A stretch of DNA of 60,258 nt from Lachnospiraceae bacterium (GTDB lineage Bacteria > Bacillota > Clostridia > Lachnospirales > Lachnospiraceae), in assembly GCA_014799465.1 (NCBI GenBank), contig JAAVHZ010000039.1:1-60258 (forward strand), written 5' to 3'. The first letter of the stretch is position 1. Every line of letters starts with the position of its first letter. Below, piece by piece: positions 44,558-52,892 of the stretch. A program made the position numbers and the translations under genes. The notes below the pieces were generated by a model. The model was given only the letters and a program-made list of their open reading frames with translations, made no database searches and was not told the DNA's origin.

Positions 44558-45484
44558 ATGAATATCCTTATAACATCAATTGGAAGAAGAGTACAGTTGG
44601 TACAACATTTAAAGAAAACATTTACAGTAATAGGAGCTGATGCCACAGGGAATAATGCAGCAAGACATTTTGTGGATAATTTTTTTCTCATTCCAAAATG
44701 TAATGAAAAGGGATATATAAACGAGCTGCTGAAAATATGTATGGATAATTCTATAGAACTTATCATTCCGCTATATGAAGGAGAATTTGAAATACTATGT
44801 GATAATAGGCAGACGTTCGAGAAAAATGGAATTAAATTATTGTTATCAGACAAAGAAATCATACAAATATGTAATGATAAAAACAAAACCCAGAAATTTT
44901 TTGAAGACGAGGGAATTATATGCCCTGCTGTTACAGAACATGCACCTGCCGTGATAAAACCGGTATATGGAATGGGAAGTCAGGGAATATATGTAGTTGA
45001 TACGGAAGAGGAACTTCAGGCTGCACGGATATTATCGCATAATAATTACATTATGCAGGAGAAGATAGATGGAACAGAATATACGATTGACGTGCTGTGT
45101 GATTTTAATGGGAATGTTGTGGCAGCAGTGCCAAGAGTAAGAACTGAAGTCAGGGCAGGAGAAGTGGCAAAGTCAGCAACCGTATTCAACCAGTATATAA
45201 TTGACTATACGGTGAAGATGATTAAAGCACTAAACCGTTATGGGAAAGCAGTGGGTCCACTTACAGTACAGTGTTTCCTAAAAGAAAATGGTGAAATAGT
45301 ATTTCTTGAGATTAATCCGAGATTTGGAGGGGGAGTTCCGCTTACATTTGAGGCGGGAGTTGACTATGGTGCATATATTAAGTTATTTATGGATGGATAT
45401 TCCCATGCAGGAGAACTTTGTGATTTTAAAGAACTTAGTATGCTGCGTTATGATATGGCAGTCTATAAAAATGTAGGTGACTGA
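44558..45484 (+). CDS. ATP-grasp enzyme (carbamoyl-phosphate-synthase-like)
   Basis: 308 aa. N-terminal Rossmann-like part (ILITSIGRRVQLVQHLKK, PLYEGEFEIL) then an ATP-grasp fold: VIKPVYGMGSQGIYVV (nucleotide Lys), YIMQEKIDGTEYTIDVL, and VFLEINPRFGGGVPLTFEA (metal-binding Glu/Asn). These enzymes ligate a carboxylate to an amine via an acyl phosphate. It begins a four-gene run with HAD, PseF and PseI genes, so it may add an amino-acid or similar group to pseudaminate or its precursor (inference). Confidence 0.82.
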   Translation: MNILITSIGRRVQLVQHLKKTFTVIGADATGNNAARHFVDNFFLIPKCNEKGYINELLKICMDNSIELIIPLYEGEFEILCDNRQTFEKNGIKLLLSDKEIIQICNDKNKTQKFFEDEGIICPAVTEHAPAVIKPVYGMGSQGIYVVDTEEELQAARILSHNNYIMQEKIDGTEYTIDVLCDFNGNVVAAVPRVRTEVRAGEVAKSATVFNQYIIDYTVKMIKALNRYGKAVGPLTVQCFLKENGEIVFLEINPRFGGGVPLTFEAGVDYGAYIKLFMDGYSHAGELCDFKELSMLRYDMAVYKNVGD

Positions 45485-45485
45485 T

Positions 45486-46151
45486 ATGATAAAGTGCGTG
45501 ATATTTGACTTAGATGATACCTTATATAATGAAAGAACATATGTGGAAAGTGCAATGCACAATGTTGCAGAATATTTGTCGGATAAGTTTGGATTAAATA
45601 ACAGGGAAATATATGGAAAGTTCATTAAGATTCTTGATTCAGAAGGACGGGGACATATATTTGACGTGTGTATAGCAGAATATGGGATAGACGAGAAAGT
45701 TAGTAAACTTGTGCAGGTGTACAGAGATACAAAACCACAGTTAAAGTTGTATGAGGATAGCAGTAAACTTATTCAGGTGCTTAAGGACAGGCATATAAAA
45801 ACAGCCATAATTACTGACGGATGCAGTAAAGTTCAGCATAACAAGATAACAGCTCTTAATTTGGATAAGATAATTGACGAAATAGTAGTAACGGATGATT
45901 ATGAGGGTGCTGCTAAGCCTTCCACTGTTCCGTATGAGATGGTGTTATTAAGAATGCATGGCATAGAGGCAGATAAGTGTATATACATAGGAGATAATCC
46001 GACAAAAGATTTTATTGGTGCCGGAAAGATTGGTATGCAGACAGCCAGAATCATAAGGAATGCAGGAGATTATATGAAGCAGCAGGCAGAAGAAGGATTT
46101 GAAGCAGATATAACTATACATGACTTGATGGAAATAGCAGATTATCTGTAA
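45486..46151 (+). CDS. HAD-superfamily hydrolase
   Basis: 221 aa. Motif I CVIFDLDDTLYNERTYVES, motif II IITDGCS, Lys in GAAKPSTVPYEM and motif IV IYIGDNPTKDFIGA: a complete HAD phosphatase with a helical cap. ATG at 45486, one base after the ATP-grasp stop, with AGGTG 6 bases upstream. By position it could act as the phosphatase that removes phosphate from nonulosonate-9-phosphate or from the ATP-grasp product, but PseI makes free pseudaminate directly, so its role is open. Confidence 0.8.
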   Translation: MIKCVIFDLDDTLYNERTYVESAMHNVAEYLSDKFGLNNREIYGKFIKILDSEGRGHIFDVCIAEYGIDEKVSKLVQVYRDTKPQLKLYEDSSKLIQVLKDRHIKTAIITDGCSKVQHNKITALNLDKIIDEIVVTDDYEGAAKPSTVPYEMVLLRMHGIEADKCIYIGDNPTKDFIGAGKIGMQTARIIRNAGDYMKQQAEEGFEADITIHDLMEIADYL

Positions 46152-46171
46152 AAAATATAAGGAGGAATGAT

Positions 46172-46915
46172 ATGTCATACGGAAAAGTATTATGTATAAT
46201 TCAGGCAAGAATGGGTTCAGAGAGATTACCCGGAAAGGTAATGAAAGAACTTGGAGGTAAACCGATAATAGAACATGTATTATCCAGAGTTTCAGGAAGC
46301 AATACTGTAGACCAGGTGGTACTTGCTACATCAGATAAACCGTCAGAGAAGATTATGGTTAACTATCTTACGAAAGCCGGCTGGTCGGTATTCTGTGGTG
46401 ATGAAAATAATGTTCTAAAAAGGTATGTAGATTGTGAGGCAGAATATAAAGGTGATATAATAATAAGAGTTACGGGGGATTGTCCGTTTATAGATGCCGA
46501 TATAATAGACCATGTTGTGACGTATTTTCAGATAAATGATTTTGACTATGTAAGACTTGATGTACCTGATACGTTTATAAGAGGTTTTGATGTGGAAGTA
46601 TTTACCAGAGAAGCTATGCATCGTGTATATGACATTACTAAATCTATTAATGGAGAGTCTCCTTACAAAGAGCATGTGACACTTTATATGTACCGGCATC
46701 CGGAGGAGTTCAGGATAGGTTATGTAAAGGGAAGTGATTTATATTGTAAAGATTATAGGCTTTGTGTAGATACTAAAGAAGATTATGAATTGGTTAAAAA
46801 TATATATGAACATTTTTGTGATGAATGGGTAAGTGCTAAAGATATAGTGGAATATCTTGATGCAAATCCTGATATTGCGTCAATTAACAGGGATATTGTG
46901 CAAAAACAGTCATAA
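46172..46915 (+). CDS. pseF: pseudaminate cytidylyltransferase-like protein (PseF/SpsF family)
   Basis: 247 aa. IIQARMGSERLPGKVMKEL at the N-terminus, VVLATSDKPSEK, IIRVTGDCPFIDADIID and LCVDTKEDYELVKNIYEHF, all typical of SpsF-type cytidylyltransferases (COG1861). Placed between the HAD gene and pseI, the likely reaction is CTP + pseudaminate to CMP-pseudaminate. The SpsF type differs from the classical NeuA-like PseF, so the assignment rests on family and context. Confidence 0.75.
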   Translation: MSYGKVLCIIQARMGSERLPGKVMKELGGKPIIEHVLSRVSGSNTVDQVVLATSDKPSEKIMVNYLTKAGWSVFCGDENNVLKRYVDCEAEYKGDIIIRVTGDCPFIDADIIDHVVTYFQINDFDYVRLDVPDTFIRGFDVEVFTREAMHRVYDITKSINGESPYKEHVTLYMYRHPEEFRIGYVKGSDLYCKDYRLCVDTKEDYELVKNIYEHFCDEWVSAKDIVEYLDANPDIASINRDIVQKQS

Positions 46916-46940
46916 AATTATTATATTATGGAGGTTTAAC

Positions 46941-48035
46941 ATGAACAAATCAATTACTATACACAGTCCGTTAGGAGACAGGATAATTGATAATGATTCG
47001 GAGGCATTTATTATTGCTGAAATGTCAGCGAACCACATGATGGATTTTGACAGGGCTGTAAAAATAATAGAGGCAGCAAAGTGGGCTGGGGCTGATGCCA
47101 TAAAACTTCAGACATACACACCGGATACTATAACAATAGATTGTGATAATAAGTATTTTCAGATAACTCAGGGAACGATATGGGATGGTACTACTCTGCA
47201 TAAGTTGTATGAGACTGCATACACACCTTGGGAATGGCAGCCGAAACTTAAGTCTATAGCTGAAGATAACGGACTTATATGTTTTTCGTCACCGTTTGAT
47301 TTTACCGCTGTGGATTTTATGGAGCAGATGGACATGCCTATATATAAGGTAGCATCATTTGAAATTACGGATATTCCTCTTATACGCAAAATAGCCAAAC
47401 TTAAAAAGCCTATAATAATATCAACAGGAATAGCATATCCTGATGATATTGAACTTGCACTTGAAACATGCAGGGAAGAAGGAAACGAAGATGTGATGTT
47501 GTTAAAGTGTACTTCTGCATATCCGTCACCATATGAAGATATTAATCTTAAGGTTATACCGGATATGGCTGAGAAGTATCAGGTAATTACGGGACTTTCA
47601 GATCATACTATGGGAAGTGCAGTTGCAGTGGGAAGCATACCTCTGGGTGCTAAAATAATTGAGAAGCATCTTACATTAAAGAGAGAAGATGGAGGACCGG
47701 ATGGAGCATTTTCAATGGAACCGGAAGAATTCCGTGAAATGGTTGATAATGTAAGAATAGTGGAGAAGGCACTTGGCAAGGTTACATATGACCTTACAGA
47801 GAAACAGATAAAAAGCCGTGAACATTCGAGATCTCTGTTTGTAGTCCGGGATATTAAAGCAGGAGATATAATTACATCAGATAATGTTCGTTCAATCAGA
47901 CCGGGATTTGGAATGCATACTAAATTTTATGAGGATATCCTTGGTAAACGCATTAATCGTGATATTCATATGGGCACACCTTTAGAAGCTGAATACATTG
48001 AAGGCTATGTAGAAACTAAAAAAAATAAAAAATAA
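46941..48035 (+). CDS. pseI: pseudaminic acid synthase, PseI
   Basis: 364 aa. NeuB fold: FIIAEMSANHMMDFDRAVKI, GADAIKLQTYTPDTIT, GTTLHKLYETAYTPWEWQP (the TPWEW form separates PseI from NeuB and LegI), VASFEITDIPLI, GLSDHTMGSAVAV and a C-terminal antifreeze-like SAF domain (from about 297, SRSLFVVRDIKAGDIIT). Condenses the 2,4-diacetamido altrose with phosphoenolpyruvate. ATG 46941 with GGAGG 9 bases upstream is used instead of an earlier in-frame ATG at 46857 that lies in the pseF gene. Confidence 0.92.
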   Translation: MNKSITIHSPLGDRIIDNDSEAFIIAEMSANHMMDFDRAVKIIEAAKWAGADAIKLQTYTPDTITIDCDNKYFQITQGTIWDGTTLHKLYETAYTPWEWQPKLKSIAEDNGLICFSSPFDFTAVDFMEQMDMPIYKVASFEITDIPLIRKIAKLKKPIIISTGIAYPDDIELALETCREEGNEDVMLLKCTSAYPSPYEDINLKVIPDMAEKYQVITGLSDHTMGSAVAVGSIPLGAKIIEKHLTLKREDGGPDGAFSMEPEEFREMVDNVRIVEKALGKVTYDLTEKQIKSREHSRSLFVVRDIKAGDIITSDNVRSIRPGFGMHTKFYEDILGKRINRDIHMGTPLEAEYIEGYVETKKNKK

Positions 48036-48102
48036 AATATGTATAAAGTAATTGAAAAAAATGACGATATACATAACAGTAAGTAAATTACAAATAATTT
48101 AA

Positions 48103-48137
48103 TTGCAATTTTTTCCCAAATAAGGTATAGTTATACC
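48103..48137 (+). promoter_or_regulatory. promoter with overlapping palindrome, surface-protein leader
   Basis: TTGCAA (48103), 17 bases, TATAGT (48126-48131). The -10 lies within a perfect palindrome GGTATAGTTATACC (48124-48137), flanked by outer arms TTCCCA / TGGGAA, so a repressor could bind here. The start of the secreted protein is 280 bases further on, giving a long 5' leader. Confidence 0.55.
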
Positions 48138-48416
48138 ATGGGAAATTAAGGAGTTAGCATTGAGGAGGTGATTTGGTTGAATATGTGTGAGACCCGGACT
48201 GATAATATATAAAAACATTTTGACCTTAATATTGTGAGTATATATTTTCATAGCAGGTTTCATGCAGTAAAGTTTCAGAAGCAATCAGGAATATACTTTC
48301 TATATTTATTACATAAGAGAAGGTTGTGAGAGATTGCTTTAAAGTGTACTTAAAGGAGTACAAGTACAGTTTTGTGCAGATGTATGCACATATCCAAATT
48401 CAAGGAGGAATAGAAC
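48138..48416 (+). other. long 5' leader of the surface-protein gene
   Basis: About 280 bases without a clear gene. Holds an unusually full SD (GAGGAGGTGAT, about 48162-48172) followed by an 11-codon frame from TTG or ATG (about 48177-48212) that may encode a leader peptide, a weak second promoter (TTGACC at 48220, TATTTT at 48243), and the gene's own SD AAGGAGG near 48402. Long leaders are common in abundant surface-protein mRNAs. Confidence 0.35.
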
Positions 48417-50591
48417 ATGGAGAAATTTAGAACAAAAAGTATGAGATATCTGGCTTTTGCATTGATAGCAGCCATGATTTCTGTATTTGGACTTGGTGCC
48501 TGGGAAGGCGTTAAGGCTATAGCTGCTGAAGAAGAGGATGAAGTAGTAGCTCCGGCTTCTTTTATATCAGCAGATGATACAGTTGTAACTGATTTTATAT
48601 TTTATACTACAGATAATGCCAGCAAAAAGGTTCCAGCTGCAAATAAGTGGATAAAGACTAATGGTGGTAAAGTAGATGTGTCAAATTTGACAAAAGGAAA
48701 GACATTATATTTTGCAAATTCTACTACACCGTCACTGGATGAAATTGTAGCAGTTGTAGTACCTGCTTCACCTGTTTTGTCAACAGCAAAATATGATGCA
48801 AAAGGTGAAACTCTTGATAAAAAGTTTGTTTTCCAGACTACAGTAAAGGTTGTAGATGGAAAAAAGACAAAGAGCCAAAAAGTAGATGTACCAAAAGCAC
48901 GTATTGAGATTAAAGTTAATGACAACAGCACATGGAAGCCATTTGTTGAAGCTATAACTGATGGAACTCTTCAGGCATTACAGAAAGAAGGAGCTACTGT
49001 TTATGCAAGAATTGCTCCAACTAATACTGAAATCGAATATGATGAAGATACCAGGACTTGTACTTTTGTTGATGCAGGTATAAGCGAAGATGAAGATACA
49101 AGTATCGAAAATGGCGAAAATATTACAAGATATGGAGTAGCAAAGACATTTAAGATTGCAAAGAAGTCTGCAGGACCGGCAGTAAAAGTTGATTATGCAA
49201 ATCATAGCATAACCATAAAGAAAGGTCAGTCATATATAAAAACAAATGATGAATATGCAATTGATGAAGATAACTGGAAAGACGTAACTGACAAAAATGG
49301 AGAAAAAGTATACTTCAATAGTGTAACTGACACAGAGTATTATGGTGTTAAGACTGCTACCAGCCTTACAACATATCTGTTAATTCCGTCAGCTGTACCA
49401 TTTGCAGCTACAAACTCTTCTGTAACTATACAGGGCGGAAATGGAGAAGCAGCAACATTAGCTGTTACTGCAAATGTTGAGGAAGCAGTAGCAAAAGCTA
49501 CAAAAGTAGCATATCAGTACGCAATTGTTGATTTGAAAGGTGTTCATAAAGATTTAATCAAAGATGGTGTATTTGATTATGAAAAATCACTCAGTTTTAC
49601 AGCTAAAACAGATAAAATCACATGGAAGAATGTATCAGTTACTATAAAGAAAGAGGAAACTACAGGAACAGCTACAGCATCTATACCTTGGAAGAGTGTA
49701 GACGGAAAACAGGTTCTTGTAAGAAAAGCAGCAGCAGGTACAGAATTTTCTTCACAGGTAGTAGTTTTCAATGCTCCAACAGGAGATGGACTCGCATCAT
49801 ATGGTGATGATGCAGCAGTTAACTGCTGGTCAATGCTTACTCAGGCAAATTATGGCTCAGGATTTTCAGGAGACAACACTGATATGGAATTCTGTGCTAA
49901 CATAAGTAATGCGGTATATGATGCAAAAGCAAATACAATTACAATTAACGTAGTTGCTGGTGATGCAGCTAAGGTTGAAGATGTTGAAAATTTGACATTA
50001 AAAGTAGGTAAAACGGAATATCCGTTAGCCGGAGCAGTGACTGGAAAAGCTGAAGATGTAGAGGCTAGAGTTGGTAATACTATGATAACAACAAAGAATT
50101 ATGTTGTTACTATTGATTTGTCAAAAGTTGATAAATTCCCAACAGCCGATGCAAATAAAGTAACTATTATTGTTCCAGCAGGATATGCAGCAAATGAAGC
50201 AGGAGTTGCAACAGCAGCAAAGACAATCAATGTTACAGTAGATAATAAGGCACCTAAAGTAACAAAAGCTCCAGTATTTAAAAATGGTACAGTAACAATT
50301 ACAGTAGATGATGCTAAATTAGTAGTACCAGCTGATGCTAAAATTGAAGCTAAGGATGCAGATGATAATGAAGTAATAGTCTTCACAGAGATTAAGTTTA
50401 ATAGTAAGAGCAAAACTATAACAGCTAAATATGAAGTAAAAATTAAAAGTGAGGAAAAAGTCACATTAACTTTGGATGGTATTGCAGATGCAGCAGGTAA
50501 TAAAATAGATGCAAGTGCATTGGAAAATTTGACTAATCCGGAATACGTTAAACCATCTGAGGAGGAAACAACTCCAGAAGTAGGAGAATAA
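48417..50591 (+). CDS. large secreted surface protein (S-layer-like), unknown family
   Basis: 724 aa. Signal peptide: basic start, hydrophobic core LAFALIAAMISVFGLGAW, likely cleavage after AIAA (about residue 36). The mature part is rich in Ala, Thr, Val, Lys and Asp, predicted all-beta with Ig-like segments. About residues 560-700 contain a bacterial Ig-like or cadherin-like pattern (KNYVVTIDLSKVDKF, TINVTVDNKAPKVTKAP, IADAAGNKIDASA). It ends in an acidic tail without LPxTG, SLH or CWB repeats that I can see. Own promoter and terminator inside the pseudaminate region make it a possible glycosylation target or abundant surface-layer protein (inference). Confidence 0.75.
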   Translation: MEKFRTKSMRYLAFALIAAMISVFGLGAWEGVKAIAAEEEDEVVAPASFISADDTVVTDFIFYTTDNASKKVPAANKWIKTNGGKVDVSNLTKGKTLYFANSTTPSLDEIVAVVVPASPVLSTAKYDAKGETLDKKFVFQTTVKVVDGKKTKSQKVDVPKARIEIKVNDNSTWKPFVEAITDGTLQALQKEGATVYARIAPTNTEIEYDEDTRTCTFVDAGISEDEDTSIENGENITRYGVAKTFKIAKKSAGPAVKVDYANHSITIKKGQSYIKTNDEYAIDEDNWKDVTDKNGEKVYFNSVTDTEYYGVKTATSLTTYLLIPSAVPFAATNSSVTIQGGNGEAATLAVTANVEEAVAKATKVAYQYAIVDLKGVHKDLIKDGVFDYEKSLSFTAKTDKITWKNVSVTIKKEETTGTATASIPWKSVDGKQVLVRKAAAGTEFSSQVVVFNAPTGDGLASYGDDAAVNCWSMLTQANYGSGFSGDNTDMEFCANISNAVYDAKANTITINVVAGDAAKVEDVENLTLKVGKTEYPLAGAVTGKAEDVEARVGNTMITTKNYVVTIDLSKVDKFPTADANKVTIIVPAGYAANEAGVATAAKTINVTVDNKAPKVTKAPVFKNGTVTITVDDAKLVVPADAKIEAKDADDNEVIVFTEIKFNSKSKTITAKYEVKIKSEEKVTLTLDGIADAAGNKIDASALENLTNPEYVKPSEEETTPEVGE

Positions 50592-50620
50592 TTTAGCACA
50601 AGCTAAAAATTACAAAAAAG

Positions 50621-50649
50621 GCTATGGCATTATGCCATAGCTTTTTTTC
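50621..50649 (+). terminator. Rho-independent terminator
   Basis: Perfect 9-bp stem GCTATGGCA / TGCCATAGC with a 3-base loop and seven T, 29 bases after the surface-protein stop. Confidence 0.92.
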
Positions 50650-50678
50650 TTGAATAAGAGTATAAAAACATTTATACT
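50650..50678 (+). promoter_or_regulatory. sigma-A type promoter for pseG-pseC
   Basis: TTGAAT, 17 bases, TATACT, immediately after the terminator and 30 bases before the pseG start. Confidence 0.65.
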
Positions 50679-50708
50679 AGTACCAGTATTATATGAATAG
50701 GAGCAGAA

Positions 50709-51749
50709 ATGTATATGTACATCAGGGCGGATGGAAATGATATAATAGCAACAGGACATATTATGAGATGTATTGCAATAGCGGATGCATTTAAAAGTAA
50801 GGGCGAAGATACTATATTTATTATTGCAGATGAATATCCTAAGGAAATAATAGAACAGCATGGATATAAGACCATATGTCTGAATACGGTCTGGAATGAT
50901 ATGGATACAGAAACAGATAAGATGATAGAACTTATAGAACAGAGAGGGATAGATAAAATATTAATCGATTCATATTTCGTTACAGAAGATTATCTGAAAA
51001 AACTCAGAAAATATAGTGCAATTATATATATGGATGATTTGAATCAAATGACTTATCCGGCAGATGTGATAATAAATTATAGCAGTTATGACAGGATGGA
51101 TTATAATAAGCAATACTGCAAGACAAATACGCAGTTGTGGCTGGGAAGTATGTATACACCGCTTAGGCAGGAGTTTTTTGATTGTGAGTATACGCTGCGT
51201 GAAAAAGCAAATAGAATTTTTATTACAACAGGTGGAACAGATAAATATAATGTGGCACTGCAGATATCAAATAGAATGATAAAAGATAATAATGATTTGG
51301 AATTATATATTATAGCAGGAAGATATAATAAAAATATTCCTGAACTTCTGAAATTACAGTTAGAGTATCCAGAGAACATATTTGTATTCCAGAATGCAGA
51401 TAATATGGCTGAACTTATGCAGCAATGTGATATGGCAATATCAGCAGGCGGAACTACATTGTTTGAATTATGTGCGTGCGGAATTCCAACAGTTTGTTTT
51501 GGATTTGCAGATAATCAATTGGAATTAATCAGAATGTTAGGGGAACAAAATGTTATGATAAACATAGGTGATATAAGGGAGGGAATGAAGGAGAAAATAG
51601 AAGAGCTGGTTGAGGAAACTCTTGCATTATTAAAGAATAAGACACTGCGAGGACAGTATTCATCAAAAATGTCTGCCATTACAGATGGAAAAGGTGCATT
51701 AAGGATTGCAGATAAGATATTAGATTATACAAAATTAAAGGAGAGATAA
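50709..51749 (+). CDS. pseG: UDP-2,4-diacetamido-2,4,6-trideoxy-L-altrose hydrolase, PseG
   Basis: 346 aa. MYIRADGNDIIATGHIMRCI with the catalytic His of the G-x-G-H-x-M-R motif, YMDDLNQMTYPADVIINY, FITTGGTDKYNVALQI, and ISAGGTTLFELCACGIPTV in the donor-binding C-domain (GT-B fold). It removes UDP from the altrose intermediate before PseI. The protein ends normally and has no fused GNAT (PseH) domain. pseC follows after 3 bases. Confidence 0.9.
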   Translation: MYMYIRADGNDIIATGHIMRCIAIADAFKSKGEDTIFIIADEYPKEIIEQHGYKTICLNTVWNDMDTETDKMIELIEQRGIDKILIDSYFVTEDYLKKLRKYSAIIYMDDLNQMTYPADVIINYSSYDRMDYNKQYCKTNTQLWLGSMYTPLRQEFFDCEYTLREKANRIFITTGGTDKYNVALQISNRMIKDNNDLELYIIAGRYNKNIPELLKLQLEYPENIFVFQNADNMAELMQQCDMAISAGGTTLFELCACGIPTVCFGFADNQLELIRMLGEQNVMINIGDIREGMKEKIEELVEETLALLKNKTLRGQYSSKMSAITDGKGALRIADKILDYTKLKER

Positions 51750-51752
51750 TAA

Positions 51753-52877
51753 ATGAAGTATATACCTTATGGGAAACAAAATATTGATGAAGATGATATT
51801 AAGGCTGTGGTAGAAGTATTAAAATCAGATTATGTGACAACCGGACCGAAGGTAAGTGAGTTTGAAAAAAAGGTGGCAGACTATTGTGGGGCAGAATATG
51901 CGGTGGCTATTGCTAATGGTACGGCGGCACTACATGCGGCATGTATGGCAGCAGGAATCGGACCTGGGGATGAGGTCATAACGACACCCATTACCTTTGT
52001 AGCATCTTCGAACTGTGTATTATATTGCGGAGGTACTCCGGTATTTGCAGATATTGACCCACATACCTATAACATTGACCCTGAAGACATTGAGAGGAAA
52101 ATCACACCAAAAACAAAAGCCGTTATTGCGGTTCACCTTACAGGGCAGCCTTGTGATATGGAGCGTATTCATGCGATTGCAAAGAAATACAATCTTTTAG
52201 TAATTGAAGATGCAGCACATGCTTTGGGGGCGGAATACAAGGGACAGAAGATAGGAAGCATTTCAGATATGACTACCTTTAGTTTTCATCCGGTAAAGCA
52301 TATTACTACAGGTGAGGGCGGAATGATTCTGACAAATAATAAGGATTTGTATGAGAAGCTGTTGCTTGCGAGGACACATGGAATTACGAAAAATCAGGAT
52401 GTAATGGAAAGATGTGATGGAGGATGGTATTATGAGCAGCAAAGCCTTGGATATAATTATAGAATTACAGATATTCAATGTGCACTTGGAATATCCCAGA
52501 TGAATAAGCTGGATAGGTTTGTTGAAGAACGACGTAAAATAGCGGGGATATATGATGAAGCATTTAAGAATTGCCCTCAGGTTACTGTTCCATATCAGAT
52601 GGATGAGTGTAAGAACAGCTATCATCTATATGTGATTCAGGTTAAGAATCGAAAGGAAGTATTTGATAAGATGAGAGAGGCAGGCATTGGAGTCATTGTA
52701 CATTATATTCCGGTGTATACTCAGCCGTATTATCGTCATAACGGCTATGATTCCGTTATATGTAAAAATGCGGAGAGGTACTATGCGAGTGCTTTAAGCC
52801 TGCCTATATATCCCGGACTTACAGAAGATGAGCAACAGTATGTGATAGACAAGGTTTTGGAGTATGCTTGTCTGTAA
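51753..52877 (+). CDS. pseC: UDP-4-amino-4,6-dideoxy-N-acetyl-L-altrosamine transaminase, PseC
   Basis: 374 aa PLP aminotransferase. YIPYGKQNIDEDDIKAVVEV, KSDYVTTGPKVSEFE, ANGTAALHAACMAA, TPITFVASSNCVLYCGG, IEDAAHALGAEYKG and FSFHPVKHITTGEGG with the PLP Lys near residue 181 are PseC hallmarks. It aminates the PseB product. It ends 15 bases before the convergent glycosyltransferase gene; a weak A/T hairpin (AATCTTTA / TAAAGATT) lies in the gap. Confidence 0.92.
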   Translation: MKYIPYGKQNIDEDDIKAVVEVLKSDYVTTGPKVSEFEKKVADYCGAEYAVAIANGTAALHAACMAAGIGPGDEVITTPITFVASSNCVLYCGGTPVFADIDPHTYNIDPEDIERKITPKTKAVIAVHLTGQPCDMERIHAIAKKYNLLVIEDAAHALGAEYKGQKIGSISDMTTFSFHPVKHITTGEGGMILTNNKDLYEKLLLARTHGITKNQDVMERCDGGWYYEQQSLGYNYRITDIQCALGISQMNKLDRFVEERRKIAGIYDEAFKNCPQVTVPYQMDECKNSYHLYVIQVKNRKEVFDKMREAGIGVIVHYIPVYTQPYYRHNGYDSVICKNAERYYASALSLPIYPGLTEDEQQYVIDKVLEYACL

Positions 52878-52892
52878 CTTAATCTTTACACA

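Noticed and set aside
46941-48035. Sialic acid (NeuB) or legionaminate (LegI) synthase
   Set aside because: The LYETAYTPWEW block and neighbouring pseG/pseC genes favour PseI.
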